A stretch of DNA of 64,000 bases from Apostichopus japonicus (Eukaryota > Echinodermata > Holothuroidea > Aspidochirotida > Stichopodidae), in contig NC_092563.1 in assembly GCF_037975245.1 (NCBI RefSeq), forward strand, positions 15,765,094 to 15,829,093. Direction: 5' to 3'. Within the stretch, counting starts at the first letter, position 1; each line of letters opens with the position of its first letter. This document shows, one piece after another, positions 1-11,600 of the stretch. The notes under the pieces are model-generated. The model was not told where the DNA came from. It saw nothing but the letters and a program-made list of their open reading frames with translations, and made no database searches. The translations under genes and the position numbers were made by a program.

Positions 1-612
1 TCTCACAAGATGCAGTGGGAATCTGCTAGCAGGCCAACGATCAGTTATCAAGATTTATAAATGAAATGTGAATTGATTGCTCAAATGGGATACATATTTT
101 ATTTGATGCATATATCAGTGGAGTTAGTGGGTTGCTGGTGATACATATTACGAGACTTGATTGTTTTGGATGGCTGGTTTTATGAGGATATTTTCCTAAA
201 GCAGTCCTTTGAGGTACTATTGAAAAATTTTGAACAGAATTCGAAAAAATAACCCATCTCATTAAAATAACGATTCGTTAGTTTCATTGATCAAACTTAT
301 AACGATGAAAAGAAGAGTTATTCCAATATTTCCTATTTATATTTGCAAATGACTATAAATATTGATATGCAAAAATTGTCTGGTCGAACATAATTTTTTC
401 AGAATCAAAAGCAATTATTAATGAGGCACAAACTAACAATCTTCTTGTGGTGTACAAATGTAACACGACATTTGATAATAGGTGTTAATGCTTCTTGTGG
501 ATAACCTACAGTAAGGATTTCCAAATACCTGTTGTAATTGATCATTCATATGCAAAATTATGCCATTAATGAATCTGGCAACAAAGACACAGCTGCTTGT
601 ATTTTAATTTAC

Positions 613-3146
613 CCACCGGAGGAAGTTGATTCTGAGTCCGTTTGATGATGCCAAAATGCGATGTCCGATTTCTCTCGATTTATTACTTTCTGAAGCTTCT
701 CTGCAAAACCGCATCTGAAAAAAGCAAGAGTAATTTCTTGAATGGTTTGGTCGATGGAAACATGAATTTCATGGGGTAAGAAATGGTTATACCTGCATTT
801 GTGGACAATTCCTACTTCATTTTATACAAACTTATGTCTTGGCCAGTTGTGGAAAAAAAAAAAAAATTGACTTTATAAGGGAGTCCACAATACGGAAGAA
901 AGTAGAACAAACGTAAACAGGTCTGGAGAGACTTTCAAGTCACCACTCTCCCACCCTCTCTCCCAAGTAAAACTATGATTGATTACAACAGGTACTATTC
1001 TTATGTTTCAGATGGAGGTATGATTGATTACAACAGGTACTATTCTTCCGTTCTGATGGAGTTATGACTGATTACAACATTTACGATTCTTATGTTTCAG
1101 ATGGAGTTAAGAGATATAAACAAAGACTTCTCACCAGATGTTGTTTAACTTTCACTGTTTTACAGTGATGAACAAGTCATGAATATGTGATGATATGCAA
1201 ATCGTATCTGTAACATGCTTCTTCCTTCTTAACTTTAACAATGCCCTTTCTTTAAAGGTTTCCAGATGTCTTAGACCAACAAAAAACAATTTAGAAGAAT
1301 ACTGTGAAGAGCTAACTTTGCAAACTTTGTCTTTTTCTTCGCCGAATCCTTGCCTTCTTCCACTTCAACCTGAAGTCTGCTTTTATCTGCCTGTTTGCTG
1401 GGAGTCGTCTGCTGCCCTCGCCTAACTTTCTCTACCCACTGGCTACTAGGGATGGGGCTTGTGTCGGTGCTCTCTTGAGTTGATAACGTAAACGAGGATA
1501 TCATCGGGGACTGTGTGGATGTGACCTTGGGGGAAACTGAATCTTGTTGTGGCTGGAAGACATAAACATAAAAAGAAATTCATATATCTGAATGAGCTCA
1601 ATCTACACAGATCACAACATATTTAATGTGCACGCTTTGGAAAATTGATGTTGAAACAGACACAAAAAAGACATACTACTGAAAAGAAGTCAGAACAAGG
1701 CATAAAGAGGAAGTTAAAAACTGTATTTTGTATTTAATTTGAAATGACTTGAAGGTAAAGTATTTGATTTGAGATCAACAGACAGTATGCAAGGACAACC
1801 TACTTTTGAGTTCACTTGAACGCTGGTAGAGGGCAATTATGAACAACTTTTTTATTGCTTTTAAGAACAGAGAACCTGGTGAGATCATTTTGTGTAGAGT
1901 ATGACTATCTAACACACCTGTTCTAGCAAGCCATGCATACTATTCTACCAAAAACAATAAAATAAATGCCTATATAATCATTTCATAACAACAAACACAC
2001 TATTATTTTAAAATGCTATGTTCACCTGTTTTCATTTTATCCTGGTAGGTTCTTATATGCAATGTAATCAGGTATTAAAAGCAAAGAAATGATTTAACAC
2101 GGTTCACAAAGTCTTTTAATGATATCCTTTAAGCCAGGGTTGTCCAACCTACGGCCCGCGGGCCACAGTCCGTCCCGCCGCAGGGTTGAGTCCGGCCCGC
2201 CAGAGATGCTCGACGGTGCAAAATTTTAGTGATCAGATTTATTGATAACAATTTGAAGCTATATAATCAATCATTCGAACCTTCTGGGTCCAAAAAACTG
2301 CAGCATACAGGTCAGTTTGTGTGACACTCTCTCAGCGGAGGGGGGGGGGCGGCTGGACTTTATTCATCTGTTTGATCAAGAAGGAAAATAAATCAGTGCG
2401 CTCCGCGCGCAGTGCTCACATTTTGTTGCCTTGGGCTTCGGGCAAAAAATCGAAAAAACGAGCGTAGGGTTCATGCGGCCCCCTCCTTCATAATAATCAT
2501 CCATGTGGCCCTCCTCTGCAAAAGGTTGGACAACCCTGCTTTAAGCCCTCTCTTCCCCCACAACCTTCAAACGTTTTGGTCATATTTTTGAAGTTATCGA
2601 ATACAGAATTCTTCCTAATACCAGAAACTTAGAGTTCCATAAATCATACCTGTGTTATGTCCAGCTTTGGTGGTTCAGGTTCCTCCGAAGACTCATAATC
2701 ACTGATGTCAGCTTCGTCCACCTGACGAAAAATAAAAGTATCACTTCACTGAAATATTCTTCCAGGCCGGACAGGAGAACAGTGTCCGGAAGTGGGGGGG
2801 GGGGGAGGATACAATCCCAGGGCCGTGGGTAAATTAGATAAAGAACAATGTATTTTCCTTTCCATAATACTTAATGAAAGGCTCCAGGATTGTCCCCCCG
2901 GGCCATACCTGAATCTCAACACCCCAGTATTCTTCTACAGCCAACATCCAACATGTTCTTTGCTCGTTGTTCTTTTGCGTTGTGAATGTCGACTTTCTCT
3001 TAGACGGATGTCTCTCTTTGCTTTCATTGGAAGTCTATTGGTCCAGCTACAACACAGTTACATGTAGTAGTACCTGTATACCAGTATCTTGTTCACTGTT
3101 GCTACATAGTACTGCAAATTAACAGCTAAACCAAACTTCATCTTTC

Positions 3147-3190
<44 letters not shown>

Positions 3191-4156
3191 TGGACAAAGA
3201 AATTTTACTTTGCAAAGCTATAGATACCTGATCGAATCTAGTGGGTAGTCGTAAAACTGTTTTAGAATTTAACGATATCTCGAGCTTACAATTTACCTCT
3301 TTGACTGCAGCAGTAGGTGTACTTTCTGGACTCTCCTCCACCATATCTGTCAAAACAGCCTGCTCTATCACTGAAGTCTCTTTCTGGTCCGTAAGACTGA
3401 ATTCCCAACCTTGACTCACACTGGGAGGTGTCACGCCAAGCTGTTCCCTGCTGGTTCTCTGTGACTCCAAGTCCTTCTGCTGAAACTTATGGCGAAGGTG
3501 AGGGTCCCTTTTTTTAGGGTCCCTTTTTTGAGGGTCCTTTCGATGAGGGTCCTTTTGGTGAGCGTCCTTTTGGTGAGGGTCTGGCTCATCTTCACTGCTG
3601 CTAGACTCCCAGTCAATTTCAACTTCTTTCTCAACGAGTGATGATACTTCTTTATGAATTTTCAAGAAAATACAGATATATGTTAAGGGATGACTTTAGG
3701 TAGAATTTTAGTCTTGATATGTCAAAGTTCAGTAAACAAGAAAAGAAAAAATTGAGTGCCAGGAACCTATTCATCCTTAATCTCTGGAATGCTCCTTTAA
3801 CTGATGTCTTTGGCTCTTCAGTGCAATCCTAAATTTTTGACTTCAGTTAGTCCATTGTTTTATAAAGTCCAATAACGAGACATGTTCTCTTTAATTTTAT
3901 ATAAACTACATTGGATGATAATCAACACCTTGACCAACTTGCCATACTTACCATCTTTACGGCTAATTTCAAGGAGCTTTATATCGTCTTTCTTTCTACC
4001 CTTACTTGATCTGGTGTTCAGTCCCAGTTGTTCACTGAGTATGATTTCATCATCAAAGCCCGAGTGGCATTGTTGCCACAGGGTATTCTCTGCTGTATTC
4101 CTTTCATCCAATTTTCTTCTTTTAGCTGACAGTTTCTTCACATCACTGATCTCCAT
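613..4156 (-). CDS. SPIDR: SPIDR-like DNA-repair scaffold protein, 5' part (partial gene)
   Basis: Five minus-strand exons join in phase: 4156-3952 (ATG at 4156), 3649-3297, 2721-2650, 1552-1317 and 714 to about 613 (617 is an alternative donor). The gene continues beyond the left edge, with no further exon recognised in 1-612. Recognition rests on landmarks in the same order as vertebrate SPIDR: a basic N-terminus, an acidic EVEIDWESSSSEDE block, an EADISDYESSEEPEPP block, and then SAKKKTKFAK joined across an intron to GFAEKLQKVINREKSDIAFW, which resembles the SPIDR helix containing LAERLNGLQNRERSAISLW. SPIDR is known as a nuclear scaffold linking RAD51 and BLM in homologous recombination. 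Exon 2 has an in-frame mini-repeat (HQKD/HRKD/KKRD). The last exon-4 donor is a weak GTTAGC, chosen because it alone keeps phase with exon 5. The identification is from memory of the family, without alignment. Confidence 0.8.
973..1113. repeat. short tandem repeat, about 47 bp x 3
   Basis: Three diverged copies of a unit containing GATTACAACA and TTTCAGATGGAG lie in the SPIDR intron between exons 4 and 5. The copies differ by substitutions and small indels. No coding or RNA function is apparent. Confidence 0.75.
2135..2538. mobile_element. hAT-type non-autonomous DNA transposon (MITE)
   Basis: A 404-bp element in the SPIDR intron between exons 3 and 4. It has terminal inverted repeats beginning CAGGGTTGTCCAACCT and ending AGGTTGGACAACCCTG. 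It is flanked by a perfect 8-bp target duplication, CTTTAAGC, at 2127-2134 and 2539-2546. TIRs starting CAGGG with an 8-bp duplication are the hallmark of hAT elements. There is no transposase inside, so it depends on an enzyme encoded elsewhere. The interior is GC-rich near the ends (CGGCCCGCGGGCC). Confidence 0.93.
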
Positions 4157-5673
4157 CAATTAACATGAACTGCAAAGTGAATGAAAGGAAATGTCAGCCA
4201 ATGGCCAATTAGGTGACACTATTTTCCTTTTAAAGGGTGTGAAGACTCGCGCAAAAAGAAACGTCTAATGCCGGTAATCTGACCTAGTTTCGAATGAGGT
4301 GTAACAGAAGTGTTTGACACCACCATCGATCCCAGAAAATACACACACACAGCTTGCTACTGTCGGTAATTAGACACTAGTGCACAGTCAATACATGCAG
4401 TTACGGTCAATACCCACAGCACAGTGTAGTGTACATAGCAGCGATGGACATCTCATTCAAATAGACACTACACACAACATGAATACCAATAATATAAATT
4501 TTGACTTTAAAAGTGAAAAAAAGAAAAGGAGAATATTGGCAAGAATGTACAGTAAAGGTCAGTTTGATAATCCGCAGATGTTCTTGCCTTAACCTTTCTA
4601 CAGATATTCAAAATTATTTTTGTGGAAGCACTGACTCACCGGATAGGCGTTCATGGACATTTAGAGTAAGTTAAATTTCGACAATTAGATGTCTCGGTGA
4701 AAGATAATCCTGTGAGGGGGGCATTGAAATGAGTGTTGAAGTTTGAGCTATACATGTGACTATTGTCAATAGCATATATTTAGCAGCAATACCAATCGCT
4801 TTCAGCATAGTATGTCGGTCAACTTATTGGGTTCATATGAAACCAAAACTTAGGTTATTTTGAGGTTCACAAACCACGATTGTGTTTAGCAAGTGAAACT
4901 GTTTTAAATAAAATGGATTTGTGACAAGAAACGTCACTTTGTCAGAATATTCTGGGCTAAGGGCAGAAATTGGTCATGTCCCTGGAAGTTGGGATCGATG
5001 CATGTACTTCAAAATAAATAAATACACCATCAAGTAGTGAACACCGGCAAGCCAGAAAAAGAGGCGCCAAGAGCAGGTTTTTACTAGCACTGTCACAAAC
5101 ACTCAGACAGTCTAGTCACACTATATACTGTAGCTAGAATTGTAACGACACTGTTCCAACACTTAATGCTATTCAAAAAAAATGTAACTTAAACCAACAT
5201 TTACGAATGAAATCTTTTATGGTACAGCCAACCTCAGAATAACCTTTAATAACCTTTGTCACGGTCGGGCCACCATGACCTCTAATTTGTAGTATCGACC
5301 GGTCAGAAATCAAGTTTTGCACAGTGATCATCCGTTATCGCGCATTCGATACTTTATTTACAAAATATTAGAGAGAAATACTTTGTGCATATTCCAGCAG
5401 AAATTTTGAAATGAATATTCATTATATATATATTTCATTTATGATTGGTCAAAGATAATTTTATTACGTTCTGATAGCCAGGAAATATCACTGATAATTC
5501 TAAAAAAAATATTCTTTCTTTTCTAACTCAATTTTCGTACGAGGACAGTAAACTGCACATGGAGTTATTGTAGAAAAACATAGAGAAAAGATACCAAGAG
5601 GTCCTATACGAAACTAGATTCACTCAATAAGGGAGTGAAGGGAACGAACTTTAAAACTTTTCTTTGTAGTAGG
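4157..5673. promoter_or_regulatory. divergent intergenic region between SPIDR and EDC4
   Basis: This 1.5-kb gap separates the start codons of two genes read away from each other, SPIDR (minus, ATG at 4156) and EDC4 (plus, ATG at 5674). It must contain both 5' UTRs and both promoters, or a shared bidirectional one. No convincing TATA box was assigned. A dispersed repeat copy (4232-4446) lies about 75 bp upstream of the SPIDR ATG. The remainder is AT-rich unique-looking sequence without exons I can support. Confidence 0.5.
4232..4446 (+). repeat. dispersed 215-bp repeat, copy A (SPIDR promoter-proximal)
   Basis: This sequence beginning AAAGGGTGTGAAGACTC recurs at 62201-62413 in the same strand orientation with high identity (a few substitutions and small indels by eye). 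It contains GCCGGTAATCTGACCTAG and a CA-rich stretch. No terminal inverted repeats are visible. Copy A sits immediately upstream of the SPIDR start codon, antisense to that gene, and may be part of its promoter or 5' UTR. Class is unknown; a SINE-like or MITE-like element is possible. Confidence 0.85.
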
Positions 5674-8600
5674 ATGAACCTACAGTCTGTTCCTGGTAAT
5701 TCGATGTCAAGCAACGGTGATCCATCGCAACATCTCAGAGAGTTGCTAAACGTGGGGAAATCCCCAATTGGTAACGTTGAAGACGAGCCTACGTTAGCTT
5801 AGGCCAAACTTTTGCCTAACTTTAGGCCTAATATTTCGTTTATTTCATTTGAGAGGTCAATCAATTAGACGCAGCCTTATCGAGGTCGCCTGTGTGTTAT
5901 TTTCAGGACAAAACTGGGTTCACATTTGCCGAAATTGTGTTAGCCCGCACGCCTAACAAATATTAATTCCAGTTCAGGTTTGCGCTTCCCTAAGTTGGTT
6001 ACTGTCAGTATAGTATTCCGCCATAGCTAGCCTAACGTGTAACTGTTGCTTGATGGAGAAAGCCTAGCCTAACAACATGAATTGTGCCAGGCCTAGGCCT
6101 AATGGTTAACTTTAGCCCAACTATGAAAAGGTCTTACAAGTGTAGTAGTAGTAGTACTATTTAAGATTAAACACCTGGTCTACAGTAGCATAACTAAAGT
6201 GGCCAGACGTCAACATTAGGCTGGCAATTCTGTGCACTGTCCTCCATCCAGCATTATAACCTCCAACAGGAAGCATGTATCTGCATTTTATGTTAAATGA
6301 ATTGAAGCAAAACTCAATTGTGAAATATTTACTTGTGAACCTGTATTGGATTCAACATAGGCCTAGGCTTACTGTGCAAAACTTTTACAATTTCATTACA
6401 AATAGCCTAATAAAATGACCTTACAGTATATTAGCTGTGTCAGGAATGCATGAGCCAAAGCTACAACCCAACACATAGTCAAGCTTTAAAGGATGATAGA
6501 TTTGACTGGAAGACCGTCCACACTGTTTGCATTATTATCATCACATAAAATTTACAAAAACATAAAAGGAAGCAAAATAAATGGAAGTTTGTTGATCTTC
6601 CTTATATCATGCAGTGCTTACCACATGCATCATATTTTTGGATTAATATTTCATAGCATCTGTAGAGAAAGCTCCTTCCATTCTTGAGTTGTGTTTATAT
6701 ATTCTTTTTCACATTTCTAGCATCCTCGTCAGAAGTTCAGGTGTCCAGTAACGGCATGAATCCTACCAGGTTATCAAGGTAAGAACTGCCTTACATAAAG
6801 TACAGTAGTGTGAAACTAATGTATCTCATATCACAATATGTCCCCCTTCTTGGCAGTTCAAATAACCATTTCGTTGAGAAATGTTAGATACATAACTAGC
6901 TACCCGGAGTAGCCTTGTGCGGTAGTGCAAATTTCCCACAACCGTTAGTGTTGCAACATGAATCCCGGTGTCGTAAGTACTACCGGGAGTTTCCTCAACA
7001 TTTCATCTATGGTTCAAAGCACTTAGTTACAAGACTGTCAATGTCATACATTCATTGACATAGCTTAGGCCATGTACATACACTTACATGCACGGTTATA
7101 AAAATTAAAAAAAACATTCAAAATAACATGCTATATTAGAGCCTTTAATATTAACATACACTTTCAAAAAGAAAAGCATAAACCTTGAAAAAAAGTACCC
7201 CACACCATCCTTCATCCATAATCGACGTATGAAGATGTGGATAAAACCTGTAATCCGTACACATACAGAAATTGGGGGTTCCCCAATGTTCCATGATACT
7301 GGAATAGGGCAATCCTTCAAGTTCAAAAGTTCACAATGAAAAGTTTTCAACCACAAGTCACCACATGTTTGGAACTTCAGACAAGAAGAATGTAACGTAG
7401 GGGCTATGTAAGTGGGGGATTATAAACTACATACATTAGAATAACTAGTACAGAATTATTTATATCTTTAATTGGCTGTTGTTTTCTGCATAAAATGTAC
7501 TTTCAATAGGTACAATATCTTTCGTTTATAAAGGTCTTAAAAATTAAAAAAGTAGCCAAAGATAACTATAAATGACATCGTGGAACCCTCCACAATAGTA
7601 AACGAATCCATTCTCCATATCACCATATCTCAAGTTCCTTACTGCACTGTGTGTACCAGTACAGTACCGTAGGCTATATATAATAATATACAGTCCCGGC
7701 GAAGATGGATTTAGGCTGGCTATACTCTGTGCGGTTTTGGCTCAAAATTGATTAAATCGTTATAATTATTATATCAAAATGAGGTGAAATACATGTGGTA
7801 AGATATTATATATGGGAACCTTCACAATCATCGTTTGACGGAAGAATAAATAACGAAAATTTCAGAATAACTGCCCCAATGGAATATAGCTCAGTTTTTT
7901 GGTTATTTATTTAACACACCAGTAGTGCATAATTTGTGTGGGAGAGGGGGGAAAGGACTGCGTTCTTTCGATTCAAAAATTTAATCCGACTTTAAACCAG
8001 TTATCCTTGTCACAGTGTGGTCGGACAATCTCTTACTGTAGCCCCATTTACTTCACAATATCTGCACAATTTTTTTAGACTATCAAATTTTACGGCAGAG
8101 CAATTTTGGTGGTTCAGTCATTTGGGAGAATTTTTCCACTGTATACCATATACAGTATCATTACGTAAAAGCAATGGCAGTGGCAACCATGAACAATACA
8201 AAAAACCTTAAATACCTGAAATCTTTTCCAACTTTTGTAACACTAAGTACAACTCCATTACTCCAACTAAGTAGCAACCACTTCCGACCCAAACAATAGA
8301 AACCGCTCTTTCTTCTATTTCCCATTTAATTAGAATTTCCTCACCCTTTAGTGATCCATACCTAATTGGCTCCTCAGCTCCGACGTCCTGTGTACTTATG
8401 GCTTCTTAACAATGTTAATCGAACAATACTTCACTTCTCAGCATCTCCCTATTTGAATAATAGACAACTTTCCCTAGAAAAAAAAAAAAAAAAGTGTCTA
8501 TTCTACAAAACTTAAAAATTATCCCCCGTAGGACCTCTAGCGAGGTGGAACAGGGGTAAACTCCTTTATTGTTAACTTTTGTAACAATTTGATTATTTTG

Positions 8601-11600
8601 CATAACATTATGCTCTTCTATTCATTTCAAGTAAATTATTGTCCTTCCCTTTCTACTGAAAGGAGCATGGAATGTTGTCTGATGGAAATGGATTGATATC
8701 AATGTTTAATATATTTTTGCTCTATCCTGTACAGCCATGATAATGAAGTTCCAGTAAGCCAGGTAAGGCCTGAAATTGTTTTAATGTTCTATATTATGTG
8801 AAATGAACCAAAACTTTGACCCATAGCCACATTAAAACCTCAAGCTTATATTCTAAATTGCACAATGTATGATTTGTTCTAAGCTACTTAGTGAGATATA
8901 AATTTTTAAGTACCCCTTGCAAGAATCTGATGGAGATGCAAGAATCTGATAAGAGTCTAATGGGGACAACATTTGGCGGTTTCATGTACTGATAAGAGTC
9001 TAATGGGGACAACATTTGGCGGTTTCATGTAATGATAAGAGTCTAATGGCGACAACATTTGGCAGTTTCATGTACTGATAAGAGTCTAATGGGGACAACA
9101 TTTGGCGGTTTCATGTACTGATAAGAGTCTAATGGGGACAACATTTGGCGGTTTCAGGTATTGATAAGAGTCTAATGGGGACAACATTTGGCGGTTTCAT
9201 GTACAGATAAGATTCTAGTGGGGACAACATTTGGCGGTTTCATGTACTGATAAGAGTCTAATTGGGACAACATTTGGCGGTTTCATGTATTGATAAGAGT
9301 CTAATGGGGACAACATTTGGCGGTTTCATGTACTGATAAGAGTCTAATGGGGACAACATTTGGCGGTTTCATGTACTGATAAGAGTCTAACGGGGACAAT
9401 ATTTGGCGGTTTCATGTACAGATAAGATTCTAGTGGGGACAACTTTTGGCAGTTTCATGTACTGAAAAGAGTCTAATGGGGACAAAATTTGGCGGTTTCA
9501 TGTACCGATAAGAATCTTATGGGACAACATTTGGCATTTTCATGTACTGAAAAGAGTCTAATGGGGACAATATTTGGCGGTTTCATGTATTGATAAAGAG
9601 TCTAATGGGGACAATATTTGGCAGTTTCATGTACCGATAAGAATCTTATGGGACAACATTTGGCATTTTCATGTACTGAAAAGAGTCTAATGGGGACAAT
9701 ATTTGGCGGTTTCATGTATTGATAAAGAGTCTAATGGGGACAATATTTGGCAGTTTCATGTACTGATAAGAGTCTAATGGGGACAACATTTGGCGGTTTC
9801 ATGTATTGATAAAGAGTCTAATGGGGACAATATTTGGCAGTTTCATGTACTGATAAGAGTCTAATGGGGACAACATTTGGCGGTTTCATGTACTGATAAG
9901 AGTCTAATGGCTACAACATTTGTGCTGTCTTTGGGGTATTCCCAGTAAAGGCCAACACTGGCAGATGTAAGAAGGACAACTTTGATTAGCCATCCATCTC
10001 TGCAACTGGCACCATGTTTAAAAGTTTGTTCTGATTTGTTTACTCGCAGAGAATTTCTTTACAGCATTACGATTCTTCTTGTTGGTGTAGCGACCTCTTG
10101 GTTGAATAAATTTATTTTGTTTATTGTTAATTATTGTTGTTGTCATCATTCCCAATATTATCATCTACAACTTTTGCAGAGTAATGGAGACATGAATCAA
10201 GAAGTCATCCCACAGCTTGGTGCGGTCAGAACCAACATCAAGCAGAATATGTAAGTCACCTTCAGTATAGATCTTTGTATTCTGCTTACACTTATCATTT
10301 ATGTGAAAACATCTGTCCTCAAACTACACTTCCTGTCTACTCTGAATATACCTCAAAACATAAGGAGCAGAGAGAGTGTAGCTCAATTTAGTTCCTCAAC
10401 ACTCCCCTTTCTTCATCCTCGCCTCCCCCCCCCCTACCCTCTCTCTCTCTATTGTTTCCTTCCTCCTCTCCTGTCCAAATCTTCCACTGTAAGCCTGAGT
10501 GAAAGCTGCATTATACAATTACAATATAAACATATCAAAGCCGATACCCATCTTAATAGTCTACACCATCTATTTGTTTGGTATTGATATTTACTAAATT
10601 ATCATACAGTCATGAACTCATGACCATGTACTGTTTTGCTGCACATTTTGGCTGATTTGCAGAGACTGAGCGAATGAAGTCCAAATGTGACACCACCCAT
10701 GCCCTGCCCTTGTTTTATACTAACGGTTCCAACTACCGTAGAAATACTACAAGTGCCTTCCTTGCAACTGTATTAATGTTGCTTGTCGATGATGTAAAGT
10801 TAAGATTTACTTGGTTTATAAGGTCTGCCTCTTCTCTTTGATAGTGTCTTACATGGAGATGACTCTAGGGCGTCGTTTCCTCTCTATGGACAAGAGGTTA
10901 TCATCACCCCCAGTGGAAATTCAAATGTCAACAATGCTGCAACAGCAAGCAGCCAGGTAACTTGAAAGGTTTTTGTTTCCTTCATATTATTGAGCTGTCT
11001 ACAATTGAATCTGAAAATAGTGGACAAGTTTTCTTCGCTGTTCATTAGAAATATTTTATTAGCTACTGCTTCAGTCATGAGAGAGAATGGGTGTTTATGA
11101 AAGAAGATAGAAAACTGATGGTCTCTAGCTTTGGCTGACATATCAACTAACAAAGAACTTGTCTCTCTGTCTGTAACTTTGTGTGTCAATCAGTTGTGTT
11201 AAAAAAAATGTCAGCATGTTGTAGAAATGAGGGTCGTGACAAAAAATGTTGCCTGGTGTCACTGTCGATCCAAACGTTGGATCCACCTAAACAATTTTAT
11301 CTGCCAGGATATTTAATCGGCATGTAAGTTGTTGGCACTCATTAATTGGTATTAGGGACACAAAAAGTTGTATAGGGTTAAGAGGTAATATATAGTTTAT
11401 TTAAGATTAGGCAAAAAGTTGATTCATATCCCAACCTCAGCCTCTTGGGTAGAGTTTTGGCCCACTTTTTGAGTAAGTATTAGGCAAAGGTGTAAGTTTG
11501 TTAGATGGTCAATAAAAGAGAGTACAGCAGAAATGGTAATGAAATTGTTTAGTATGTGGTTGGTCAGTTCATGATCATTTTAACAAACATAAGCAGGACT

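Noticed and set aside
1-60. A possible next SPIDR exon at the extreme left edge (CTAGCAG acceptor on the minus strand near 30)
   Set aside because: Only about 25 coding bases would be visible and the translation does not resemble SPIDR; it cannot be supported.
3138-3296. Coding sequence continuing from SPIDR exon 2 into a poly-lysine tail
   Set aside because: The lysines come from a poly(T) tract on the plus strand. A GTAAAT donor at 3296 gives the phase required by the next exon.
8947-9925. Regular 43-bp repeats as a CRISPR-like array
   Set aside because: There are no unique spacers between units. The repeats are contiguous and sit in an intron of a eukaryotic gene.
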